From: an uncultured bacterium
GTDB taxonomy: Bacteria; Verrucomicrobiota; Kiritimatiellia; RFP12; UBA1067
Length of the DNA: 64,000 nucleotides
Direction of reading: 5' to 3'
NCBI GenBank assembly: GCA_902764415.1
Contig: CACWVU010000007.1
Coordinates: 1 to 64,000 of the forward strand
The notes below the pieces were generated by a model. It saw only the letters and a list, made by a program, of their open reading frames with translations, ran no database searches and was not told the DNA's origin. Shown here one piece after another: positions 1 through 8,695 of this stretch. The position numbers and the translations under genes were made by a program. The number at the start of each line of letters is the position of its first letter. Positions within the stretch are counted from its first letter, which is position 1.

Positions 1-16
1 AAGCCCAAACCAAAAC

Positions 17-25
17 TGCTATAAT
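17..25 (+). promoter_or_regulatory. extended -10 promoter, leadered
   Basis: TGC followed by a perfect TATAAT (20-25), with no convincing -35. The expected start of transcription lies about 108 bases before the ATG at 141, so this mRNA has a leader. It ends in a purine-rich AAGGAAGG ribosome site. Confidence 0.6.
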
Positions 26-140
26 ACCGACAACAAGCAAGAAAGCTTCGTCAGCACAGGGCTACGCAACGAGTGTTGCACTGGCTACTGGATGGCGGGA
101 AACAAAAACACAACAAACCAAAGCAAGGAAGGAAAACAAC

Positions 141-1814
141 ATGAACATAAAGACCGCAGTTGCAGCGATGTCGGTGCTGGCTTCGACCGGCGCGTTCGCC
201 GACTTCAGCCTCAACCTCGACCTGTCGGGCAAGCCAATGCGCGACCTCTCGAAGACGACCTCCAAGGCCATTGTCGGCTACATCAGCGCGATGCACGCCT
301 ACGGCGACGACTACTGGTTCGTCACCAACAAGTACGAAACCGCCGCGGTGATGAAGAAGGCCGGCTGCTACAACACCGCCACCTGGAGCTCCGACCAGTG
401 GTTCGCCCGCCGCAACGACCCTAATCCGAAGAACCGCACCAACCCGAAGGCGCAGTTCGACTTCTGGAAGCAGAACGGCTTCAAGGTGCTGATCGGGCTT
501 TCCCCCATCGGCCCGAAGCAGGCGGCGGACGAGAAGGTGTTCAAGTCCATCGTCGACGACAAGGTCGGGTTCGTCAAGTGGATCATCGACAACGGCTACA
601 AGGATGTCGTGCAGGGCTTCGAACTCGGCTGCGAGACGTACTATATGCCCTACGACCGGCAGGACGCGCTCATCAAGCTCTGGACGGCGCTGGTGCCCGA
701 GATCCTGAAGATCTGGCCGAAGTGCCCGATGGGCGTTCCGGTCGCAGAGAACTTCGAGCTCAATCCGGACATCAAGCAGGTCCGGAACCGTATGCTCGCC
801 GCCGGCGAGATCAAGCGCGACACCTATTTCGCGGCGGCCGCGTTCAACCAGTACTCGGCCTACTTCATCATGGGGCTTGCGACGAACAACGTCCTCGACA
901 AGATCTCCCACGTCACCTACCACACCTACGGCGCGGAGACTCCCTATAGCTGCTCCTACTACGGCGTGAAGCGCATCCGCGGCTTTGCCGAGGCGTTTCC
1001 CGAGATCAAGGGCAAGCGCACGTGGTGGACTGAGATCCGTCCGCGCTCCGACGAGGACAACCGTTGCCAGCGCATCTTCCGCGAGGCGCTGATCATGGGC
1101 CACTACTCGCTTATGATGATGTGTCAGCCCGAGGTGGACGGCTTCTACCACCACAACCTCTGCAATCTCGCCGGCGGGCTCTACATCTCGAACGGCAAGA
1201 GCTGGAACGTCCAGTGGATGGACGAGGGTGGTGAATATCCCGACTACGACAGCCCGCTCGGTCGCCCACGCATGGAGGTCGGCGCGCAGGGCGCGGTCTA
1301 CCACATCATCGCCAACGCGCTGATCTCGCACCCGCTCCTCTGGCACCACGGCACCTCGAAGGACATGGACACCGAGGACAGCTTCTACACCTCCGCCCGC
1401 GTCTGCGACCAAGTCTACGAGCGACGCAAGGCGCTCAAGGCAGGCGTCAAGGCGCCGGAAGTCCTCGGCGAAGTCGAGTGGGCCGCGCTCACCAAGGGCA
1501 ACGAGCTCTGCCTCGTGATGGTCAACACCAAGTCCACCGCCGAGAAGATCCAGGTAACCGTCCCCGGCAGGCAGTTCGCGGCGCCGACCTACCGGATCGC
1601 CCGCATCAAGGATCCGAAGTACATCGACTGCCGCGAGGTTCCCGGCGAGGCAAGTCTCTGGGAGGTGCTGGCATACGAGGATACGCAGACGGGCTTTGCC
1701 GGCGGCGGTGCCTACGAAGGGCCCAAGAGTGGCTTTGACACCCTGAAGGTCGAGATCGGCCCGCACACCGCGCAGTCTGTCACGGTCGTGATGCGCAACG
1801 CGCCGAAGAAGTAG
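141..1814 (+). CDS. secreted glycoside-hydrolase-like TIM-barrel protein
   Basis: A 557-residue exported protein. Residues 1-20 form a signal peptide with a likely cut after AFA. The body reads like a clan GH-A (beta/alpha)8 glycosidase. The segment QGFELGCETYYM (about residue 155) is where an acid/base Glu would sit, and TWWTEIRP (about residue 295) where a nucleophile Glu would sit. It is rich in Trp, Tyr and His, as sugar-binding clefts are. The start is the ATG after AAGGAAGG. The gene stands alone, with its own promoter and a convergent hairpin at its end. I cannot assign a GH family or substrate. An alternative is a non-catalytic barrel lipid- or glycan-binding protein. The signal peptide is clear; the function is inferred. 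Confidence 0.7.
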   Translation: MNIKTAVAAMSVLASTGAFADFSLNLDLSGKPMRDLSKTTSKAIVGYISAMHAYGDDYWFVTNKYETAAVMKKAGCYNTATWSSDQWFARRNDPNPKNRTNPKAQFDFWKQNGFKVLIGLSPIGPKQAADEKVFKSIVDDKVGFVKWIIDNGYKDVVQGFELGCETYYMPYDRQDALIKLWTALVPEILKIWPKCPMGVPVAENFELNPDIKQVRNRMLAAGEIKRDTYFAAAAFNQYSAYFIMGLATNNVLDKISHVTYHTYGAETPYSCSYYGVKRIRGFAEAFPEIKGKRTWWTEIRPRSDEDNRCQRIFREALIMGHYSLMMMCQPEVDGFYHHNLCNLAGGLYISNGKSWNVQWMDEGGEYPDYDSPLGRPRMEVGAQGAVYHIIANALISHPLLWHHGTSKDMDTEDSFYTSARVCDQVYERRKALKAGVKAPEVLGEVEWAALTKGNELCLVMVNTKSTAEKIQVTVPGRQFAAPTYRIARIKDPKYIDCREVPGEASLWEVLAYEDTQTGFAGGGAYEGPKSGFDTLKVEIGPHTAQSVTVVMRNAPKK

Positions 1815-1825
1815 TCCTTCTTCCC

Positions 1826-1850
1826 CACGCCCGCCACAACGGCGGGCGTG
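1826..1850. terminator. bidirectional GC hairpin between convergent genes
   Basis: A perfect 10-bp stem, CACGCCCGCC and GGCGGGCGTG, around the loop ACAAC. It lies between the stop at 1814 and the converging stop at 1857. No T-tract follows, so factor-independent termination is only probable. Confidence 0.55.
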
Positions 1851-1856
1851 AGCTTG

Positions 1857-2477
1857 TCAGCCCGCGAGGAACGGGTTGGAGGCGAACTCGCGCGCGAGGG
1901 TCGTCTCGGGGCCGTGGCCGGGGACGACGAGCGTCTCCGGCGGCAGCGCCTTCAGCGAGCGGAGGCTCGCCATCAGCGTCGCCATGTCTCCGCCGGGGAA
2001 GTCGGTGCGCCCGACCGAGCCGGCGAAGAGCGTGTCGCCGCTCAGCAGCAGTCCGCGCGCGCCGTCGCCGGCGTCGAAGTCCTCAAGGTAGTACGAAACG
2101 CCGCCGGGAGTGTGGCCGGGGGTGTCCAGCACTCTGAACAGCGGCGCCTCGGACGCGGGGTGGAGCCCTGCGATTTTCACGACCGGCGGATACTCAGGCG
2201 GCATCTGGTTGAAGGGGTGGGAGACGACGGGGATGTCCCGCTCGCCGAGGTAGACCGGCGTCCCGGGCGCGGCGGCGAGAATCGCGTTGACTCCGCCGAT
2301 GTGGTCGAAGTGGGCGTGGGTGAGGAAAATCCCGCGCGGCCGGAGGGCGAGCCGGTCGAGCTCGCCGAGGATCCGCTGCGGCTCGCCGCCGGGGTCGACG
2401 ATCCACGCCTCGCCGTCCCGATGGAGGATGGTGCAGTTGACTTCGAACGACCCGACGCTGATGGTGATGCGCTTCAT
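1857..2477 (-). CDS. MBL-fold metallo-hydrolase (glyoxalase II-like)
   Basis: A 206-residue metallo-beta-lactamase-fold hydrolase of the small YcbL/GloB-like group. Such enzymes hydrolyse thioesters such as S-lactoylglutathione, or related substrates, with two bound zinc ions. The metal motif THAHFDHIGG is at about residues 53-62. HTPGG (about 121), SGDTLF (about 147) and VPGHGPET (about 187) complete the ligand set in the expected order. Length matches the family. It has no signal peptide, so it is cytoplasmic. It is divergent from the NfeD gene and has its own promoter, which predicts a leaderless start at 2477. The exact thioester substrate cannot be read from the sequence. Confidence 0.85.
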   Translation of the reverse strand: MKRITISVGSFEVNCTILHRDGEAWIVDPGGEPQRILGELDRLALRPRGIFLTHAHFDHIGGVNAILAAAPGTPVYLGERDIPVVSHPFNQMPPEYPPVVKIAGLHPASEAPLFRVLDTPGHTPGGVSYYLEDFDAGDGARGLLLSGDTLFAGSVGRTDFPGGDMATLMASLRSLKALPPETLVVPGHGPETTLAREFASNPFLAG

Positions 2478-2484
2478 GAGGCGA

Positions 2485-2493
2485 AGTATACCA
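2485..2493 (-). promoter_or_regulatory. extended -10 promoter, leaderless
   Basis: On the minus strand TGG is followed by TATACT, seven bases before the ATG of the MBL hydrolase. Transcription should begin at or within a base of the start codon, and no Shine-Dalgarno is present. Confidence 0.65.
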
Positions 2494-2559
2494 TATTTTC
2501 AGACTGAGCAGCAGAGGACGATTTCCGTCCGAGGTGCGCTTCCATCAGCGCGCGGAAAA

Positions 2560-2568
2560 TGCTATAAT
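2560..2568 (+). promoter_or_regulatory. extended -10 promoter, leadered
   Basis: TGC followed by TATAAT (2563-2568). A leader of about 27 bases carries AAAGGAG ahead of the NfeD ATG at 2602. Confidence 0.65.
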
Positions 2569-2601
2569 ATCCGCCGTGACGAAAAAAGAAAGGAGCACAA
2601 G

Positions 2602-3042
2602 ATGACAAGTTGCGGATGGCTGTGGCTTTACGCGGGCGCGGGACTGATGCTGGCGGAACTGCTGGCGCCGGGGTTCGTGGTGTTCTTCTTCGGGCTTTCC
2701 GCCGCGTCGGTGGGGCTGTGCCGCTTCGCGTTCGGCGAGGCGCTCACCCCGACCTGGCAGCTTGCGGCGTTCTCCGCCTTCTCGGTGCTCTACCTGCTCT
2801 TCCTCAGGCGCTGGCTGAAGCGCGTCTTCATGGGCACGGTCACCACCTCGGCGACCGACTTCGAAGACGACATGGTCGGCCGCTTCGCCAAGGTGACGGC
2901 CGCGATCGCGCCGCCGAAGACCGGGCGGGTAATGGTGGGCGACGCCGAGTGGACCGCCTCCGCCGCGGCACCAATTGCCGCGGGCGCGGACGTCAAGGTG
3001 GTTGCGCGCGACAATCTGACGGTGCGGGTGGAGCCGGTCTAG
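2602..3042 (+). CDS. NfeD-like membrane protein
   Basis: A 146-residue protein with the NfeD architecture: two hydrophobic helices (about residues 5-25 and 45-68) and a soluble C-terminal OB-fold. The segment GRFAKVTAAI followed by GRVMVGDAEW (about residues 93-114) is typical of that fold. Short NfeD proteins usually act beside stomatin/SPFH proteins in membrane quality control, but no SPFH gene is next to it here. The start is the ATG after AAAGGAG. An upstream in-frame ATG would run through the promoter and is rejected. It probably leads an operon with the AddB-like and AddA-like genes, whose start is only 7 bases away. Confidence 0.75.
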   Translation: MTSCGWLWLYAGAGLMLAELLAPGFVVFFFGLSAASVGLCRFAFGEALTPTWQLAAFSAFSVLYLLFLRRWLKRVFMGTVTTSATDFEDDMVGRFAKVTAAIAPPKTGRVMVGDAEWTASAAAPIAAGADVKVVARDNLTVRVEPV

Positions 3043-3049
3043 GGCGGCC

Positions 3050-5713
3050 GTGAGGAAGGTCGAGGCGTTCGACGCGCGGCGCAAGGCCGTGGACGCGGTG
3101 GCGGACTTCGTCGCCGCGCGTTCGCGTCTTGACGCATCTGGCGCCGCTTCGCTTGCGCACCTCCTCGTCGTCGTGCCGACCGCCGAGAGCGGCCGCCGCC
3201 TCCGGCATGCGCTGGCGCGGCGCTTCCCCGCCGGCGTCGTCCCGCCGTTGGTCCGGACGCCGGCGCATCTCGTCGACCTTTCCTCGCCCGACATCGCCGG
3301 CCGCGCCGACGAGCTGCTGGCGTTCAGGGAGGCGCGGGACGGCAAGGGCGGCTTCGACGTCGCCGCCGAGCTCGCGGACATCCGCCGCATCCTAGGCGCG
3401 AACGCGCTTTCCTTCGCCGACGTCGCCAAGCAGGTGGGCTCCATCCTCAACGGCGAGCTGGCCGACGTCGAGGTCGAGCGCTGGCAGAAGCTCGCCGACC
3501 TTGAGGCGCGCTACCTCGCCGCGCTCGCCCGCCGCGGCAAGCGCGACCGGATCGCCGCGCTCAAGGACGCGCTGGCGAAGCCCATCGAGTTTCCCGGCGT
3601 CGAGGCGGCGGTCGTCGCCTGCGTCCTCGATCCGATCCCGGTGATGAACCGCGTCCTGGACGAGTCGGGTCTGCCGGTGACGGAGCTTGTCCCAGACGTG
3701 TCGTCCGCGCCCGAGCTCATTCGTTCGCAGATCGTCGTCTCTGGCACGGCGTCGAGCGAGGCCGCGAAGATCGCGGCGTTATTCGCGTCCGTCAAGGATG
3801 ACGAGGCGCTCCCCTCGCTCTGCCTCGCCGATCCCGAGACCTTCCCCGAGGTCCAGGGCGCGCTGCGCGCCCGCGGGCTTAAGGTGCACAACCCCTCGGC
3901 GACGCCGCTCTCCACCTCGTCGCTCGGCCACCTCGCCCGCCAGCTTGCCGCGCTCGCGCGGACGTCGTCGTATTCCGTCTTCTCCGCGTTCGTGCGCGGC
4001 GGCGACGTCCGGCGCTGGCTCAAGGCGGAACTGGACCTCGACGACGCGAAGCTCACCGCGGCGATAGTCGACCTCGACAACCGCCAGCAGCAGCTCATCC
4101 CGGCGGAGGTGGACGACATCGCGCCGAAGACCGAGCATACGCTGCGCGCGATCTTCGAGTTCGTCAAGGTGCAGCTCCGCAAGCGCGGCATGCGGCAGAT
4201 GCTCGCCTCGATCTTCGCGACGCTCGCCCTCGACGACCGCGACGAGCGTTCGCGCGAGTTCGCGGCTGCCGCGGAGGCGGTGAACGGACTCATCGACGAG
4301 TGCTTTGCGACTGACGTGCCGCGCGAGCTGGCGCTCGAGCTCTTCGAGCGGCGGCTCGGCGAGGCGACGTACGAGCTGGAGCCGGACGAGGGCGAGACGA
4401 TTCTCACCGACGGCTGGCTCGAGCTGCCGTTCCTCGACGTCGACGAAGTCGCTGTCTCCGGCTTTGCCGAAGGGCGGGTGCCGGAGTCCGTCGTGGGCCA
4501 CGCCTTTCTCCCCGATTCGCTCCGCCGCGGACTGGGCCTGGCGGACAACGCGTCGCGCACGGCGCGCGACCGGACAATCCTCGCGATGGCGCTTGCATGC
4601 CGCAGGCCGGAGGCGGTGACGCTCTTTTTCCATTCGGTGGACGGGAAGGGCGACGTCCTGAAGCCGTCGCGGCTCCTGTTCGACTGCAGAGACGATGCGG
4701 AATTCGTCCGCCGCGTGGCATGGCTCTACGCGTCGCGCGCCGGCACCGGCGAGACGCCGCCCGCCGACCTGCCCGCGCGCTGGAAGATAAACCTGCCGGT
4801 GCCGCCGGAGCACAAGGACCTCAACAAGACCTCTCCCTCCAGCCTCGACCAATACCTGCACTGCCCGTTCACCTATTTTCTCCGCAAGACGTTCGGCGAG
4901 AGCGAGGACTACCGCGCCGAGGAGCTGGACGCGTCGGAGTTCGGAAACCTTGCGCACAACGCGCTGGAGGCGTGGGGAAGCGGGAAGCTGAAGGACTCGA
5001 CGGACGCCGACGCGATCGCGGCGGAGCTGGAGGAGAAGGTCGACGCGCTGCTCGCGGAGCGCTTCGGGCTGGAGATCCCGGCGATCGTCGCGCTCCAGGG
5101 CGAGAGCGTGAAGCGGAGGCTCCACCGCTTCGCCGCGCTCCAGGCCGCGCGCGCGGTGGAGGGCTGGCGCGTCATGGCGACGGAGCGCAAGATGAAGGTC
5201 GTCTACGGCCACACGACCGTTGCAGGACGCTGCGACCGCATCGACTTCAACGAACGGACCGGCGAGTGGTGCGTCGTCGACTACAAGACATGGGACAGCA
5301 AAGATCGCGCCGTCGCGTTCGAACAGCCGAAGGACAAGGAGACCGGCAAGACCATCCGCGTGTGGAAGAGCCTGCAGCTGCCGCTCTACTGCGCGATGCT
5401 CGACGCCGACCCGGACTTCCCCGAGGCGAAGCGCGAGCACATCACGGCTTCGTACTGCATCCTCGCCAAGACCGCCGCGGACACCTGCTATTCCGAGTCG
5501 TTCTCGGGCGCTGACGTCCCCGATGCCGAGGCCAAGGTGAAGGAGCTGATCGCCGGCATCGAGCGCGGTATTTTCTGGCCGGCGGCGACCGAGCCGGAAT
5601 GGAAGTGGGATTTTGCCGACTGGATCTTCAACTCGCCCGCGGAAAGCGTCGACCCCGACTGGATCGAAGACCAGGAGCGGCGGCTTCACCAAGAGAAAGG
5701 CGGGATCTCGTGA
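3050..5713 (+). CDS. AddB-like PD-(D/E)XK exonuclease
   Basis: An 887-residue protein resembling the AddB/RexB subunit of a double-strand-break-resecting helicase-nuclease. The N-terminal half is helicase-like but has no intact Walker A motif, as in AddB. The C-terminal quarter is a PD-(D/E)XK domain. SSLDQYLHCPFTYF (about residue 597) opens it, GNLAHNALE (about 635) supplies its His, and WCVVDYKTWD (about 740) contains the catalytic D-x-K. It has a GTG start 7 bases after the NfeD stop, and its end overlaps the AddA-like GTG by four bases (GTGA). That coupling supports equal synthesis of two subunits. I see no clear C-terminal iron-sulphur Cys cluster. Family is likely; orthology to AddB is less certain. 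Confidence 0.75.
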   Translation: MRKVEAFDARRKAVDAVADFVAARSRLDASGAASLAHLLVVVPTAESGRRLRHALARRFPAGVVPPLVRTPAHLVDLSSPDIAGRADELLAFREARDGKGGFDVAAELADIRRILGANALSFADVAKQVGSILNGELADVEVERWQKLADLEARYLAALARRGKRDRIAALKDALAKPIEFPGVEAAVVACVLDPIPVMNRVLDESGLPVTELVPDVSSAPELIRSQIVVSGTASSEAAKIAALFASVKDDEALPSLCLADPETFPEVQGALRARGLKVHNPSATPLSTSSLGHLARQLAALARTSSYSVFSAFVRGGDVRRWLKAELDLDDAKLTAAIVDLDNRQQQLIPAEVDDIAPKTEHTLRAIFEFVKVQLRKRGMRQMLASIFATLALDDRDERSREFAAAAEAVNGLIDECFATDVPRELALELFERRLGEATYELEPDEGETILTDGWLELPFLDVDEVAVSGFAEGRVPESVVGHAFLPDSLRRGLGLADNASRTARDRTILAMALACRRPEAVTLFFHSVDGKGDVLKPSRLLFDCRDDAEFVRRVAWLYASRAGTGETPPADLPARWKINLPVPPEHKDLNKTSPSSLDQYLHCPFTYFLRKTFGESEDYRAEELDASEFGNLAHNALEAWGSGKLKDSTDADAIAAELEEKVDALLAERFGLEIPAIVALQGESVKRRLHRFAALQAARAVEGWRVMATERKMKVVYGHTTVAGRCDRIDFNERTGEWCVVDYKTWDSKDRAVAFEQPKDKETGKTIRVWKSLQLPLYCAMLDADPDFPEAKREHITASYCILAKTAADTCYSESFSGADVPDAEAKVKELIAGIERGIFWPAATEPEWKWDFADWIFNSPAESVDPDWIEDQERRLHQEKGGIS

Positions 5714-8664
5714 CGGAGAACGTCCTTATCGAGGCGTCGGCCGGGACCGGCAAGACGCAGGCGCTGGCCGAGCGGCTGATTGCGCTCGTCAAGGGCGGAC
5801 TGGAGCCGTATGAGATCGTCGCGCTGACCTTCTCGCGCGCCGCGGCGGGCGAGATCTTCGAGCGCTTCGTCTCGCTGCTCGCCGACCGGGCGCAGGGCGA
5901 CCCGTCCTGCGCGGCGCTGCTGCGCAAGGTCGTCGCCACCCAGCACCTCTCGCAGATCGGGACCCTCGACAGCTTCCTCATGCGCATCGCGCGGAGCTTC
6001 CCGCTGGAGCTGGGGCTCGACGGCGGCGTGGAGATAATGGACGACTACCGCTCCGGACAGGAGCTCGCCCGCATCTCGTTTTCTGTCCTCCGGCGCACCG
6101 ACGCCTCCGCCCGCCGCGCATTCACCGACGCCTTTTCCCTTGCGATGAACGGCGAGGACGTCCGGAGCTTCATCGACTCCTACCGCAAATTCGTCAGGGA
6201 TTGGCAGAAACTCTTCCGCGCGAATCCATCCGAACGCGCCTGGGGCGACGCGTCGGCGATATTCGGCGAAACGCCGGCGTGGGTGAAGACTGACGAGAAG
6301 GCGCTTTCGTTACTCGCGGACCGGCTTGCCGGAATCTGCGACTCCGCTGCGTGGCCAGAGTTCGTCGAATGGGTGCGTAACTTCCGCGGCGATTTCAACG
6401 GAATCAAGGGGTTCGCGAAGAAGTTCTTCGAACTGGACGACATCCTCACTGGTGCGACAATCGAAGTCAAGTACAACCGAAAGACCTATTCCTTCGGCGG
6501 CGCCCAGGCGCAGGCCGTGCGCGAAGCCATGCTGGGCGTCTGCGGCTATGTCGTCGGCCGCTGCCTTGGGTTCGCCCGCGGCGTCTACCGACTCATCTCG
6601 GAATACGAGAAGGACTACGACGCCAACGTGCGCGGGAAGGGGAAGCTCGTCTTCGACGACGTGCCGCGACTCCTTGCCTCGCTCCCCGCCGACGTGCGCC
6701 TCGCGCTTGAATACCGCCTCGACGCGAAGATCCGCGCGTGGGCGCTCGACGAGTTCCAGGACACGAGCCGCGACCAGTGGGCGGCGCTCTCGCCGCTCGT
6801 TGACGAGGCGAAGATGTCCGACGGAGAGAAGTCGGTCTTCGTCGTCGGCGACCGGAAGCAGGCGATCTACGGCTGGCGCAACGGCGACGTCGGGATCTTC
6901 CGCGGCGAACGGGACGGCGGGGCGTACGCGATCGAGGCGCTCAACAAGACCTACCGCTCTTCGCATGCCGTCGTCGAGGCGGTGAACCGCGTCTTCGTGC
7001 GCGGGCGGCTGCGCGGGGAGTTCCCGGGCTGGGAGGCGGCTGAGCACGTCTCCGCGAACGGCGAGGACATGCCTGGCTTCGTGCAGGCGGTCACGGCGCC
7101 CGGCATGTTGCCTGAAGACCTCTTCGAGCCGGTCTTCTGCGCACTCCAGGCGGTCGATCCGGTGCGGCGCGCCATTTCCGCCGCAGTGCTGGTCAGGGCC
7201 AACACGATCGGCGAGCAGATTGCCGCGTACCTGAAGTCCAGGGGGATGGACGGAGTGGTATGGGAAGGGGAAAGCGCGATCCTCGACACGCCCGCCCTGC
7301 AGGGCTTCGTCGACCTGGTGAAGCTCGCCGACCATCCCGGCTACCGGCAGGCATACAGCCACTTCGCCTCGACGCCGCTCGCGTCGGCGCTCTACCCGGA
7401 CGGCGTTCCCGGCGCGGAGGAGGTATCGCAGTTCGCCGCGCAGTCGTTCGCCGCGAAGGGGCTGGTGCGCACGTTCCGAGACTTGCGCGCGCGCCTGCCG
7501 GAGGATCCGTCCGAGGCGTGGAGCGAGTTCACCGAGACGCGCTTCACCGACATGCTGCGCGCGGCGGCCGAGTTCGAGCTGGCGCTGGAGCCGGGGACGC
7601 GGCTTTCGGACTTCGCCGACTTCCTCGCGGCGAAGAAGCAGCGCTGCCTCGCCGAGCCGGGCAAGATCAAGATCATGACGATCCACCGTTCCAAGGGGCT
7701 GGGCTTCGACTACGTGGTTCTGCCGCTCTACGAGCACAACCCGCTCGACACGTCCTCGAAAGGCGCGGTCGTGGCGGATAGCTGGGTGCTGCCCGACCCG
7801 GGCGCGAAGGTCGCCAGGATCGTTCCCGGGATTGCCGCGGCGCGTGCGGCGCGGCAGGAGCGCGTCGAGGAGGAGGCGCTCTGCACCTACTACGTGGCGA
7901 TGACGCGGGCGAAGCACGCGATGACCGTCGTCTGCCGTCCGCCGACGCAGAGCGGATCGACGTGCTACATGTCCAACTTTGTCCGCGAGGCGCTGCCCGA
8001 ACCGGTCGGCGACCCAAGGTGGTACAAAAAGATTGCTGGGTGGAAGCGTCGCCGCGCCGCCGGCAAGGGCGAGCAGCCGGAGCCGGCGGAAGCGCCGCGG
8101 CAGAAGCCGGTGCGCGCAAAGCGCGAGCGCGTCCGCCGCCGCCTCCCGTCGCTTGCGTTCCGCTCCGGCATGGCAGCGGGAGAGCTTTTCGCCGACGGCT
8201 CCGCGCGCCAGGCGGCGCTGCGGCGGGGCACGGACGTTCACGCGCAGCTGGAGGCGGTCGTGTGGGTCGACCCCGCCGCGCCGAAAGACGAGCTCGAGCG
8301 GCGGATTCTCGCCAACGGCTGGACGGGCGCGTTCGTGAAGGGGAACGACGCGGCGGCGTTGTGGCGCGAGCGGAGCTACGAGCGGCTGGTCGGCTCGGAG
8401 TGGGAGTCGGGGCAGTTCGACCGCGTCGTCTTCCGCGGCGAAGGCGACTCAAGGCGCGCTGTCGTCTACGACTTCAAGACCAACCGCCCCGCGCGCGGCG
8501 AATCGGCGGACGCCTTCGCCGCGAGGATGCGCGAGGCGTACCTGGGACAGATGACGGCGTATCGCGCGGCCGTCGCGTCGCTCGCCGGACTTCCCCCTGG
8601 GCGCGTCGGCGCGGAGCTGCTGCTCGTCGAAACCGGCGCGTCGGTGCCGGTATTTGTGATATAA
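5710..8664 (+). CDS. AddA-like UvrD-family helicase-nuclease
   Basis: A 984-residue superfamily I helicase fused to a nuclease. Walker A ASAGTGKT is at residues 9-16. ALDEFQDTS (about 351) is the Walker B, VVGDRKQAIYGWR (about 380) is motif III and TIHRSKGLGFDYV (about 657) is motif V. Near the C-terminus VVYDFKTN (about 918) is a PD-(D/E)XK core. The domain order matches AddA, which resects broken ends together with AddB for RecA loading. The GTG start overlaps the upstream stop (GTGA). A longer frame upstream is only an open-frame artefact. The stop codon TAA at 8662-8664 lies inside the -10 box of thrS. Confidence 0.82.
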   Translation: MTENVLIEASAGTGKTQALAERLIALVKGGLEPYEIVALTFSRAAAGEIFERFVSLLADRAQGDPSCAALLRKVVATQHLSQIGTLDSFLMRIARSFPLELGLDGGVEIMDDYRSGQELARISFSVLRRTDASARRAFTDAFSLAMNGEDVRSFIDSYRKFVRDWQKLFRANPSERAWGDASAIFGETPAWVKTDEKALSLLADRLAGICDSAAWPEFVEWVRNFRGDFNGIKGFAKKFFELDDILTGATIEVKYNRKTYSFGGAQAQAVREAMLGVCGYVVGRCLGFARGVYRLISEYEKDYDANVRGKGKLVFDDVPRLLASLPADVRLALEYRLDAKIRAWALDEFQDTSRDQWAALSPLVDEAKMSDGEKSVFVVGDRKQAIYGWRNGDVGIFRGERDGGAYAIEALNKTYRSSHAVVEAVNRVFVRGRLRGEFPGWEAAEHVSANGEDMPGFVQAVTAPGMLPEDLFEPVFCALQAVDPVRRAISAAVLVRANTIGEQIAAYLKSRGMDGVVWEGESAILDTPALQGFVDLVKLADHPGYRQAYSHFASTPLASALYPDGVPGAEEVSQFAAQSFAAKGLVRTFRDLRARLPEDPSEAWSEFTETRFTDMLRAAAEFELALEPGTRLSDFADFLAAKKQRCLAEPGKIKIMTIHRSKGLGFDYVVLPLYEHNPLDTSSKGAVVADSWVLPDPGAKVARIVPGIAAARAARQERVEEEALCTYYVAMTRAKHAMTVVCRPPTQSGSTCYMSNFVREALPEPVGDPRWYKKIAGWKRRRAAGKGEQPEPAEAPRQKPVRAKRERVRRRLPSLAFRSGMAAGELFADGSARQAALRRGTDVHAQLEAVVWVDPAAPKDELERRILANGWTGAFVKGNDAAALWRERSYERLVGSEWESGQFDRVVFRGEGDSRRAVVYDFKTNRPARGESADAFAARMREAYLGQMTAYRAAVASLAGLPPGRVGAELLLVETGASVPVFVI

Positions 8665-8665
8665 T
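8657..8665 (+). promoter_or_regulatory. extended -10 promoter of thrS, overlapping a stop codon
   Basis: TGA followed by TATAAT (8660-8665). The TAA stop of the upstream helicase gene lies within the hexamer. The leader of about 24 bases carries AAGGAG before the thrS ATG. Confidence 0.65.
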
Positions 8666-8695
8666 ACACATTCAAGAAAGGTTTAAGGAGAGACA

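Noticed and set aside
51-1766. Long minus-strand open frame opposite the first gene
   Set aside because: It is a high-GC shadow frame. It has no ribosome site, signal or domain, while the plus frame has a promoter, signal peptide and regular fold. The same applies to most long antisense frames in the core regions.
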